NCBI GenBank assembly: GCA_018712515.1
Contig: DVGW01000011.1
Coordinates: 176,922-240,921 of the forward strand
Source of the DNA: Aphodovivens avicola
GTDB taxonomy: Bacteria; Actinomycetota; Coriobacteriia; Coriobacteriales; Eggerthellaceae
Direction: 5' to 3'
DNA: 64,000 nt
How positions within the stretch are numbered: the first letter of the stretch is position 1; the number at the start of each line of letters is the position of its first letter. Shown piece after piece: positions 42,498 to 49,754 of the stretch. Made by a program: the position numbers and the translations under genes. Below the pieces are notes generated by a model. That model did not search any database, had not been told where the DNA came from, and worked only from the letters and a program-made list of their open reading frames with translations.

Positions 42498-42719
42498 ATG
42501 CCCCAGAGGCACTACACGCTCAAACCCGTCGTTACGCCCGTACCGAACGCTCAGCGCCCCTGCGACAACGAGCGGGGCCCTGCGCAGCGCGCCGCATCCG
42601 AGAGCAAAACGGCGCCCGACGCATGCGTGCGCGCCGAAAACGAAGACGACGACGGCTACGACCCTTATTCGGACCACCGCGAAGGGATCCCTCTGTTCGA
42701 GCGGGATCCCTGGGCATAG
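42498..42719 (+). CDS. small acidic protein, 73 residues
   Basis: A 73-residue protein with a strong ribosome site (GGAGGAG) before ATG 42498, 42 bases after metA, so probably in the metA transcript. It has no signal or membrane segment and is largely disordered in composition, with an acidic EDDDGYDPYSDH motif near residue 50. A similar DDGYDPLFD occurs in the protein at 961-1935. The function is not recognised. Confidence 0.6.
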   Translation: MPQRHYTLKPVVTPVPNAQRPCDNERGPAQRAASESKTAPDACVRAENEDDDGYDPYSDHREGIPLFERDPWA

Positions 42720-42832
42720 CGGACCGCGCGGCAAGCACCCGCCCGCGGCGGACGAGCCGCGCAGCCGCGGCGCAACGCCCGAGATGCGGCATCAATCTAA
42801 AGGAAGGCGTTGCCTCTTCTTGGAAGGGTTCG

Positions 42833-43495
42833 TTACGACACCTGCACGCTGGCGAGCATGGCGTCGATAACCTGACGATTTGCCTCAAGATCCGCATCAG
42901 CGCCCATTACGCTTACCGAACCGACCGAATCATCATCGACGGGAATCCAGTACGTCCGGCTGGTGCTCGGAACCGGGTCGCCTCCCGTTGCGAACGCAAG
43001 ATCCCACGTCGTCGTCACGCTGAACCCGTCTCGTCCATCGAGCGAAACGGACTCCGGCGCGCCAAACGATACAGCTTCGCCCGCCTGCGCATACCAGCCC
43101 TCATCAAGATGCCAGGTGTCGGAGAACTGTTGGAATTCATCGCCTTGGAGCATCTCTTGAAGCTGGTCCGGCGTGGAGGACGCTTGCTCCTCGCAGTACG
43201 CGCGCACCTGCTCAAGCGTCACGCCGTCGTACTGGTCCAACGAGACCACGACCGTATGGTCCTCGTTAGAGACGCTGATCGAAGCGTGCTCGTACGAAAA
43301 CCGCTCGCCCTCCGGAGTCGTCGTAAACGTTTGGTTCGGCTCGCCGGTCCCGCTTGCCGCAAATCCTTCCGGAAACCCTATCGAGACCCGCTCGGCAGAT
43401 GCCGTTTCCGAAAGAGCAGCCTGTGCAGACGAGCACCCTGTCACCAGCACCAGCGGTAGCACCACCGCAGCAAGGCACATCAAAACGCGCTTCAT
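42833..43495 (-). CDS. lipoprotein of unknown function
   Basis: A 220-residue secreted lipoprotein: signal peptide with lipobox LVTGC (Cys21), then a soluble beta-rich domain of about 190 residues (IGFPEGFAASG, DHTVVVSLDQYDG, WYAQAGEAVSFG, TYWIPVDDDSVGSVSV). The final helix EANRQVIDAMLASVQV resembles the end of PsbP-like or DUF-type lipoproteins that monitor a small ligand, but no family is certain. GAGGAGG precedes the start. It lies 33 bases after the HAD hydrolase gene on the same strand. Confidence 0.8.
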   Translation of the reverse strand: MKRVLMCLAAVVLPLVLVTGCSSAQAALSETASAERVSIGFPEGFAASGTGEPNQTFTTTPEGERFSYEHASISVSNEDHTVVVSLDQYDGVTLEQVRAYCEEQASSTPDQLQEMLQGDEFQQFSDTWHLDEGWYAQAGEAVSFGAPESVSLDGRDGFSVTTTWDLAFATGGDPVPSTSRTYWIPVDDDSVGSVSVMGADADLEANRQVIDAMLASVQVS

Positions 43496-43528
43496 GGCAT
43501 CTTCCTCCTCTGCTCCCGGGATGCGCCC

Positions 43529-44215
43529 CTACTCGCACGATGCGGCGCGACGGCGCACCTCGCCCAAAAACGCCTCGGCATCCAAGTCCTCGAAGGTGCG
43601 GATGGCAACGTCTGCCTCGGCGCAAAGCTCGTCCCACGTGCCCGAGTCGTCGCGATCGTATACCCCCACAACGCCGTATCCCGCACGCGCCAAGGTGCGA
43701 ACAGCATAGATGGAGTCTTCGAAACCCCAGGTCAGATTTTTACGCGTGCCCATCAACCCGCACGCATGGTCGTACACGAGCGGCTCGCGCTTGGTCGAAC
43801 GAACGTCCTCCACCGAAACGATCGCCTGCAAGTACGGAGCAAAGCCCGCGCACGCCAGTCCCGCCTGCAGATACGACTGCGGGCTCGACGACGCCACGCT
43901 CATCGCCACGCCGCGCTCGGCAAGCTGCTCGACGAACGCCAACGCGCCCGGCCGCGCGCACGCGCGTTCGCGGTAGTACCCCAAGATGAACTCGTCGATC
44001 ATCGCCACGACCGCCTCCGCTGAAGCGCCCAGGCCAAAATGCTCGTGGAAGTAGGCTCCCGTCTCAGGGATGTTGAGCGTGCAGAGGGTCTCGGTGTCCT
44101 TGGGCGACACCTCGGCCCCGGCGCGTCGCCCCAGTTCGCCCTCGAGCTCGCGCCATACGCCCATCGAGTCGATGAGCGTCCCGTCGCAGTCAAAAATCAC
44201 GCCGATCCGATCCAC
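43529..44215 (-). CDS. HAD family hydrolase
   Basis: A 228-residue haloacid dehalogenase-superfamily phosphatase of the beta-phosphoglucomutase-like group. Motif I is DCDGT (Asp9 and Asp11), motif II VASSSP, and the lysine and acidic motif IV appear in TKREPLVYD and GFEDSIYAV. The start is GTG at 44215, preceded by AAAGG at seven bases; no ATG fits. The helical cap (about 18-85) fits small sugar phosphates or similar, but the substrate cannot be named. Confidence 0.85.
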   Translation of the reverse strand: MDRIGVIFDCDGTLIDSMGVWRELEGELGRRAGAEVSPKDTETLCTLNIPETGAYFHEHFGLGASAEAVVAMIDEFILGYYRERACARPGALAFVEQLAERGVAMSVASSSPQSYLQAGLACAGFAPYLQAIVSVEDVRSTKREPLVYDHACGLMGTRKNLTWGFEDSIYAVRTLARAGYGVVGVYDRDDSGTWDELCAEADVAIRTFEDLDAEAFLGEVRRRAASCE

Positions 44216-44282
44216 GAGAAACCTTTCTGCCAGAACCGAAAGAACCCATCCGACGCGCAGCGTGCGACAGATGGGTCCCATG

Positions 44283-44468
44283 GTATCCCTCGATGGTCAA
44301 GCGCGGGCAAAACCCGCGTAAAACATGCGGCAAACCGCCGCCGCCCGCGCCCGAGGTCCCTCATTCGCGATCCCGCGCGCCGCCGCCGCCCGCGCCCGCG
44401 CGCCCGCGCCCCGCAGCCGCTCGCACTCGCAGGCTCGCGCCCGCGATCCCGCGCCGATCCGCGCCCCT
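44283..44468. other. low-complexity CGCCCG-rich spacer
   Basis: A spacer after hom made largely of CGCCCGCG-type repeats, with a small hairpin CGCGGG-CAAAA-CCCGCG at about 44302-44318 that may end hom transcripts. No gene is supported. Confidence 0.5.
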
Positions 44469-45755
44469 TTAGCGATCCTCGACGCGGATGACGTTAGGCT
44501 CGTCGCGCAGGACGTCGTCAAGGTCGGCGATGTCGGCCAGCACCTCGCGGATATCCTTCTCGCATGCCGTATGCGTCACGTAGACGATGTACACCTCGTC
44601 GCTGTTGCGCACGCCGCGCTGCACCACCGAGTGCACGCTGACGTTGTGCTGCGCGAACACGGTCGCCATCGCGGCGAGCACGCCCGCGCGGTCGGCGACG
44701 GTGAAGCGGATGTAGTACTTGGTGCGCAGGTTCTCCATCGGGATGATGGGCAGCCCGTCGGTGCACGTGCATCCGACGATGGGGCCGCATCCCAGCTCGA
44801 CGTGGCGCGCCACCTCCAGCACGTCGCCCATCACCGCGCTGGCGGTGGGGCCGCTTCCGGCGCCCTGGCCGAAGAACATCGTCTCGCCCACCGCGTCGCC
44901 CGTCACGTAGATCGCGTTGAACGCGCCGCCCACCGCGGCGAGCTGATGCGTGGCGGGGATCATCGTGGGGTGCACGCGCACGTCGACGCCTTCCTCGGTG
45001 CGATGCGCGATGGCGAGCAGCTTGACGCAGTACCCCATGTCGTGGGCCGCGTCCAGGTCGGTCGTGGTGATGCGGCGGATGCCCTCGGCATGCACGTCGT
45101 CCAACGTCACGCGCGAGTTGAACGCGATCGACGCGAGGATGGCGATCTTCGCCGCCGCGTCCAAGCCGTCGACGTCGGCGGAGGGATCGGCCTCGGCATA
45201 GCCCTTCTCCTGCGCCTCGGCGAGCGCTTCCTCGTAGCTAATGCCCTCGTTGACCATCTGCGTGAGCATGTAGTTGGTGGTGCCGTTGACGATGCCCATG
45301 ACCGAGTCGATGCGGTTGGCGATGAGCGAGTGCTTCATCGGCCCGATGATGGGGATGCCGCCGCCGACGCTCGCCTCGAAGGCGATCTCGCAGCCCATCT
45401 CGCCCGCAAGCCCCATGATCTCCTCGCCGTACGTCGCCATGAGCGCCTTGTTGGCCGTCACCACATGCTTGCCGGCGCGCAGGGCGTCGCACACCACGTC
45501 GTGCGCGACGGTGGTGCCGCCGATGAGCTCGATGACGATGTCGATGGACGGATCGTCGACGATATCGCGATAATCGGGCGTGTAGATGTCGGAGAGCCCA
45601 TACGCCTCCGCCTGCACGGGGCGGCGCGAGCACACGCGCGCCAGCTCGATATCCACGCCGAAGTGGCGCTTGAAGTCATCCCGATGGTTCTTGAGCACCT
45701 CCAGGCATCCGCACCCGACGGTGCCCGTGCCCACCAATCCGATCTTGACGGTCAT
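44469..45755 (-). CDS. hom: homoserine dehydrogenase
   Basis: A 428-residue enzyme reducing aspartate semialdehyde to homoserine, the branch to Met, Thr and Ile. It shows the NAD(P) motif GLVGTGTVGCG, the central GIVNGTTNYML, the catalytic region YAEADPSADVDGLDAAAK, and a C-terminal ACT domain (about 350-428, VADRAGVLAAMATVFAQHNVSVHSV) for feedback control. ATG at 45755 follows AAAGG. It is the second gene after lysA, 66 bases downstream, an arrangement common in Actinobacteria. Confidence 0.95.
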   Translation of the reverse strand: MTVKIGLVGTGTVGCGCLEVLKNHRDDFKRHFGVDIELARVCSRRPVQAEAYGLSDIYTPDYRDIVDDPSIDIVIELIGGTTVAHDVVCDALRAGKHVVTANKALMATYGEEIMGLAGEMGCEIAFEASVGGGIPIIGPMKHSLIANRIDSVMGIVNGTTNYMLTQMVNEGISYEEALAEAQEKGYAEADPSADVDGLDAAAKIAILASIAFNSRVTLDDVHAEGIRRITTTDLDAAHDMGYCVKLLAIAHRTEEGVDVRVHPTMIPATHQLAAVGGAFNAIYVTGDAVGETMFFGQGAGSGPTASAVMGDVLEVARHVELGCGPIVGCTCTDGLPIIPMENLRTKYYIRFTVADRAGVLAAMATVFAQHNVSVHSVVQRGVRNSDEVYIVYVTHTACEKDIREVLADIADLDDVLRDEPNVIRVEDR

Positions 45756-45821
45756 GTGATCACCTTTCATCTCCGCAACCGAGCGCAGGGCCTCCAAGAC
45801 GGGAGGCACGTCCTCCAGGTG

Positions 45822-47177
45822 CTAGATATCCCTCGCCATCAGGTCCGCGTACGTTTCGCGACGCGTGGTAACGCGAGCCTGGCCGTCCTTGACGAACACG
45901 ATCGCAGGGCGCGGCTGGCCGTTGTAGTTGCTCGACATCGAATGGCAGTACGCGCCCGTGCCGAACACGGCGACGATATCGCCCAAGTCGGGATGCTGCA
46001 GCGGCATGTCGATGACGACGGCGTCGCCGCTTTCGCAATGCTTGCCGCACAACGTGACGATCTCGGTGCGCGGCTGCCCCGCCTTGTTGGCGATGGTCGG
46101 CTCGTATTCAGCATGATAAAGCGCGGTGCGGATGTTGTCGGACATGCCTCCGTCCACCGCGACGTACTTGCGGATGTTCGGCAGCGTCTTGAGGATGCCC
46201 ACCGTGTACAGCGTGATACCCGCGTTGGCGACCAGGCTGCGGCCCGGCTCCACCAGGATGCGCGGCAGCGGCACGTCGAACCGCGCGCAATAGTCCTTGA
46301 CGGCGTTCACCGTGCACTCGGCGAAATCCTCGATGCTGGAGGGCTTCTCGTCGACGGTGTAGGCGATGCCCAAGCCGCCGCCCAGATCCAGCTCCTCGAT
46401 GACCAGTCCGTATTCATCGCGGATGCGCGCCATGAACTCAACCATCACGGCGACCGCCTCGCGGAACGAGTGCAGCGCGAAGATCTGCGAGCCGATATGG
46501 CAGTGCAGGCCGACCAGCTTCACATGGGGAGCCGCCAACACATCCTTGATGCAGCGGAACGCGAAATCGTCGAGCATCGTGAAGCCGAACTTGGAATCCT
46601 CGCAGCCCGTGCGGATGTACTCGTGGGTGTCGGCCTCCACGCCCGGCGTGATGCGCAGGTAGATGGGCTGCTCGACGCCCAGCTCTCCGGCGATCTGCGA
46701 CACGCGCGCCAGCTCGATGCGGCTGTCCACCACGATGCGGTGCACGCCCGCCTCGATCGCCTCGCGCAGCTCGGTCGGCGTCTTGTTGTTGCCATGGACG
46801 AACACGCGGTCCATGGGGAATCCCGCCGCCTGCGCGCACGCCAGCTCGCCGCCGCCCGACACGTCCAGGCACAGGCCCTCGTCGTCGACGATGCGCATCA
46901 TCTCCTTGTTCTGGAACGCTTTGCTGGCGTAGAGCACGTCGGAGTTCTCGTAGCGGCTGCGGAATGCCTCGCGGTACTCCTCCATGCGCCCGCGCATGTC
47001 GGCCTCGTCCATCACGTAGAGCGCCGTGCCCAGCTCGTGCGCAAGCTCCACCATGTCGACGCCGCCCACGAACAGGTGGTCGTCGCGGACCTCAGCGGTG
47101 CGCGGGAGCACGGCGCCAAGCTCCATGGTGGTGCGGTTGTCGGGTTGTTTGGTCAGGTCGGAGGCGGGCAGCGACAT
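45822..47177 (-). CDS. lysA: diaminopimelate decarboxylase
   Basis: A 451-residue fold-type III PLP enzyme that makes lysine from meso-diaminopimelate. Visible are the PLP lysine in VLYASKAFQNKEM, VHGNNKTPTEL, GLHCHIGSQIF, ELDLGGGLGIAY, EPGRSLVANAG and the C-terminal CGKHCESGD catalytic cysteine motif followed by GAYCHSMSSNYNG. ATG at 47177 follows AAAGGA. It is the first gene of a lysA-hom operon; no lysine riboswitch is seen upstream. Confidence 0.95.
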   Translation of the reverse strand: MSLPASDLTKQPDNRTTMELGAVLPRTAEVRDDHLFVGGVDMVELAHELGTALYVMDEADMRGRMEEYREAFRSRYENSDVLYASKAFQNKEMMRIVDDEGLCLDVSGGGELACAQAAGFPMDRVFVHGNNKTPTELREAIEAGVHRIVVDSRIELARVSQIAGELGVEQPIYLRITPGVEADTHEYIRTGCEDSKFGFTMLDDFAFRCIKDVLAAPHVKLVGLHCHIGSQIFALHSFREAVAVMVEFMARIRDEYGLVIEELDLGGGLGIAYTVDEKPSSIEDFAECTVNAVKDYCARFDVPLPRILVEPGRSLVANAGITLYTVGILKTLPNIRKYVAVDGGMSDNIRTALYHAEYEPTIANKAGQPRTEIVTLCGKHCESGDAVVIDMPLQHPDLGDIVAVFGTGAYCHSMSSNYNGQPRPAIVFVKDGQARVTTRRETYADLMARDI

Positions 47178-47353
47178 GCGGGTTCCTTTCACTGGTCGAA
47201 TGTCCGATCAGTCTACCATCGCGTCGGCAAACGACGATTACCCGCAGGTAAAATGATGCAATTCACACAGGAGCGAGCCTTTCCGACGGCGGGACGGAAA
47301 CAAGGACGGGAGGGGCGCGACGAGCGAACGCGCACTACCCACATTGCCGCGCT

Positions 47354-47425
47354 GTCGGCGGCACCCACCGCAAGGCCGTACTGCCGGCGGCACCCACCGC
47401 AAGGCCGTGCTGCCGGCGGCACCCC
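47354..47425. repeat. 29-bp tandem repeat, about 2.5 units
   Basis: Units of GCCGGCGGCACCCACCGCAA plus GGCCGTGCT lie head to tail (47354-47382, 47383-47411, partial 47412-47425) in the 473-base gap between lysA and the hydrolase gene. Confidence 0.8.
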
Positions 47426-47446
47426 ATTTGCAACTTTTGGCGACTT

Positions 47447-47553
47447 CTTCCCAAAAACAACCCCTGAACTGCCCTGATTTGGGAAGAGCGCCTCAAAAGC
47501 CGCTCCGGAGCTCCTAAGACGGGGAAGAAAAGCGGCTTTTGCGGCTTTCTGGA
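47447..47553. repeat. double-hairpin repeat (GGGAAGA..CTCAAAA..TTCTGGACAA family), copy 2
   Basis: Stems CTTCCCAAA (47447-47455) / TTTGGGAAG (47478-47486) and AAAAGCCGCT (47495-47504) / AGCGGCTTTT (47531-47540), ending in TTTCTGGACAA. It shares the ordered blocks GGGAAGA, CTCAAAA and TTCTGGACAA with the element at 25043-25156. Confidence 0.65.
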
Positions 47554-47650
47554 CAAGCGAGATGGGGAGAAAACCGCAAAACCACGCGAATGTCCCCTTT
47601 TCCCTGCGGCTCGCCGCGACCCCGCCCGCGTCCTGGCGTCCGCCGCTGCC

Positions 47651-48790
47651 CTATCCGCGCATGAACGCCCGTTTTGCGGCGATGGCGGCAAGCGCCTTCA
47701 TCTGATCGATGATCACCTCGCGCGCCTCCGGCCGCGTGTTGCGTGCCGCGTCCGCCAGGACGCCGATCGTCTTCGGGCCGCCCATCAGCACATCGAAGGC
47801 GTCCTTGGCGCCCGACGCCCGCAGCGCCTCGAACAACGCGCCGACCGCGCGGCGACGCTCGAGCGGGTCCATCCCCGCGATCCACTCGTTGAGCACCTCC
47901 GCCGTGAAGCGCGCCGACGGCGCTAGGCCGTCCGCCTCCACCACCGCGCCGTCCTCGACCTCCCAGCGGAAGGGGCTGTGCTGGCTGATGCCGCGCCCCG
48001 AGCTTTTGACCACGCGGTACCCCGCATCCGACTCCATCAGCAGGCCCACCAGCGATTCCTGCGGGACGGTCTTGCGCACCAGGGGGCGCGCGCGATCCAG
48101 CTCGCCTTCCGCGAGGACCCCCTCCGGAAAACCCGGGCCGTCATGATCGTACACCGCGGCGATCCGCACCGCCGTCCGCGGGGACGCCTTCGCCGCCGCG
48201 TACACGGCGAGGTTGCCGCCTTTGGAATGTCCTCCGAGCACGAGCGGCGTGCTGACGCATTCGGCGACCTGGTCGACATAACAGCGCGCCGACTCCTGCG
48301 CGGGAACGGGCGCCGCGTACGCCATGTTGAAATCTTCCTTCCACCCCACCCAGGTGCGATCGGTGCCGCGGAAAGCGAGGTAGGTGAACAGCCCGGGGCA
48401 GGTGAACGCCACCGCTGCGAACTGGGTCTGCTCCGCCTCGTCGTACACGCTGGCGTAATCATGGATGACGATGTCGCGGAACCGCGGGCTGGCGGCAACC
48501 GTCAGCAGCAGCTCCTTCACCTTCTCGGGAACGAGGCCCGTGAACATGTCGTGGTAGCGCTCGGCGCGCAGCAGATCCGTGAAACGGCTCCCGCGCACCT
48601 CCGCTCCCGAGAAGCGCTGCACGGCCCTCCGCATGCGCACCGCCCAGCGCCCGTCCTTCTGGTGGAGCGGCACCAGTCCCGCCATGCGCACCATGGCCAG
48701 CTGCGAGAACACGAGCGAGTCGACCTCGCACAGGGGTTTCTCGCGGAAGGTGGCGAACTCCGTCGCCGCATAGTCCATGATGCCCGCCAT
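47651..48790 (-). CDS. Mbeg1-like alpha/beta hydrolase (DUF2974 family)
   Basis: A 379-residue protein with a lipase-like core: the nucleophile elbow GHSKGGNLAVYAA (Ser in the middle), the preceding oxyanion region AFRGTDRTWVGWKEDFNMAY, and DHDGPGFPEGV. The order and spacing match the Mbeg1-like group common in Firmicutes and Coriobacteria. No signal peptide is seen, so it is probably cytoplasmic. GAGGAGG precedes ATG 48790. The substrate is unknown; lipid or ester hydrolysis is likely from the fold. It is monocistronic. Confidence 0.8.
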   Translation of the reverse strand: MAGIMDYAATEFATFREKPLCEVDSLVFSQLAMVRMAGLVPLHQKDGRWAVRMRRAVQRFSGAEVRGSRFTDLLRAERYHDMFTGLVPEKVKELLLTVAASPRFRDIVIHDYASVYDEAEQTQFAAVAFTCPGLFTYLAFRGTDRTWVGWKEDFNMAYAAPVPAQESARCYVDQVAECVSTPLVLGGHSKGGNLAVYAAAKASPRTAVRIAAVYDHDGPGFPEGVLAEGELDRARPLVRKTVPQESLVGLLMESDAGYRVVKSSGRGISQHSPFRWEVEDGAVVEADGLAPSARFTAEVLNEWIAGMDPLERRRAVGALFEALRASGAKDAFDVLMGGPKTIGVLADAARNTRPEAREVIIDQMKALAAIAAKRAFMRG

Positions 48791-48871
48791 GCCGTTCGCC
48801 TCCTCGCCTGCGCGCCGCCCGATGCGTCATGATGTCGGAATTGTGACGAATCAAGCATACCCCATTATCAC

Positions 48872-48901
48872 TTCGCAGAATCATCCGTTATCAGCTACAA
48901 T
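48872..48901 (+). promoter_or_regulatory. promoter of the MoaE-like gene
   Basis: TTCGCA, 18 bases, TACAAT, ending just before the structured leader of the MoaE-like gene. Confidence 0.5.
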
Positions 48902-48909
48902 TTATTGCG

Positions 48910-49085
48910 TTTTGGAGATAATACCTGCTGGGCGCAAGGAGCCGACCGCCGCGCCGGGCAGGTTCAAACGCCCTTCCGCGGGACACCCGCTCGCTGGCGC
49001 TCCGGCGGCGCCGCAATGCCCGTCCCGGTCATCGGATCGCGCGTGAACGTTTCTCCTGACACCGGAAACGCCATACAGGTGAAAG
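48910..49085 (+). promoter_or_regulatory. probable Moco-type riboswitch
   Basis: The 190-base leader carries two blocks I recognise from the molybdenum cofactor RNA motif: GGAGCCGACCGCC with a GGGCAGG partner (48938-48962), and CTCCTGACACCGGAAACGCC (49053-49072), which includes a GAAA tetraloop. Between them lies a GC-rich stem region. It directly precedes a MoaE-like gene, a usual target. Recognition is from memory of the conserved blocks, without covariance scoring. Confidence 0.65.
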
Positions 49086-49094
49086 GAGCAAAAC

Positions 49095-49490
49095 ATGGCA
49101 AAGCAGGAACCGTCGATCGATCAGTGGCTGGCCGAGGCGAAGCAGGACCCCAAGGCCGCGCAGTGCGGCATGTTCCTCACGCACAACGGCGTCGTGCGCA
49201 TCACGCCGAAGAAGCAGGTGCGCGAGGGCGTCGAGGGCTTGGGCGAGGTCAAGCAGGTCGAGTTCTCCTACGACGCCGAGGGCCTGGCCGCCGCCGAGGC
49301 CGAGGCGCTCACGTGGCCGGGCGTCTACTACGTGCGCACGTGGCTCAACGAAGGCGCATGCAACGTGGGCGATTCGCTGATGTACGTGCTGATCGGCGCC
49401 GACATCCGCCCCAACTGCATCGATGCGCTGCAGAAGCTCGTCGGCAAGATCAAAAACGAGCTCGTCGTCGAAAAGGAGATCTTCGCGTAA
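49095..49490 (+). CDS. MoaE-like molybdopterin synthase family protein
   Basis: A 131-residue protein resembling the short MoaE-like proteins of anaerobes such as Desulfovibrio: CGMFLTHNGVVR near residue 24, then YDAEGLAAAEAEALTWPGVYYVRTW and LMYVLIGADIRPNCIDAL. MoaE is the catalytic subunit of molybdopterin synthase, which adds sulfur to precursor Z. ATG at 49095 follows GAAAGGAG. The probable Moco riboswitch upstream supports a role in molybdenum or tungsten cofactor synthesis. The stop codon is part of a 33-bp palindrome. Confidence 0.75.
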   Translation: MAKQEPSIDQWLAEAKQDPKAAQCGMFLTHNGVVRITPKKQVREGVEGLGEVKQVEFSYDAEGLAAAEAEALTWPGVYYVRTWLNEGACNVGDSLMYVLIGADIRPNCIDALQKLVGKIKNELVVEKEIFA

Positions 49491-49521
49491 TGAGAAAAAG
49501 GGACAGTCACTTTTTCTCATT
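49489..49521. repeat. 33-bp palindrome, copy b
   Basis: The exact reverse complement of the 33 bases at 17697-17729 (arms AATGAGAAAAAG / CTTTTTCTCATT). It begins on the last two bases of the TAA stop of the MoaE-like gene. Confidence 0.85.
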
Positions 49522-49543
49522 CGCCTGACAAAGCCCGTAACGC

Positions 49544-49576
49544 AAGAAGGCCGGAGGCTCGCCCTCCGGCCTTCTT
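49544..49576 (+). terminator. terminator of the MoaE-like gene
   Basis: A perfect 14-bp stem AAGAAGGCCGGAGG / CCTCCGGCCTTCTT followed by AATTTC, 54 bases after the stop. Confidence 0.8.
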
Positions 49577-49605
49577 AATTTCTGATGTCGCAGGTCATTC
49601 GCAAG

Positions 49606-49754
49606 GTCGGCGAGGGCGCGCCTGGTGCCGGAAATCGTGGGGATCGCGCGGGCGAAGCGTACTTTGGTACGCGAGTCCGCGCGATCGCCGCGAGATCCGG
49701 TGCCAGGCGCGGCCGCAGCGTCGGCCGCTTCCGCCGATCGTCAGATCAGCGGAA
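49606..49754 (-). repeat. two-hairpin 3' element, copy E4 (overlapping purL stop)
   Basis: Copy four and the most divergent. The short hairpin (TTCCGCTGATC, TGAC, GATCGGCGGAA) includes the last codons and TGA of purL, so the element begins inside the gene. The long hairpin keeps the GCGTAC/GTACGC tip with a TTTG loop and outer arms around GGTGCCGG. Confidence 0.8.

Noticed and set aside
44325..47477. Open frame of 1050 codons on the plus strand over hom and lysA
   Set aside because: It is the antisense shadow of two well-supported biosynthetic genes; the translation has repeated Val/His/Asp blocks and no recognisable domain.
47193..47650. Lysine riboswitch upstream of lysA
   Set aside because: The gap contains tandem and inverted repeats, but none of the conserved lysine riboswitch core was seen.
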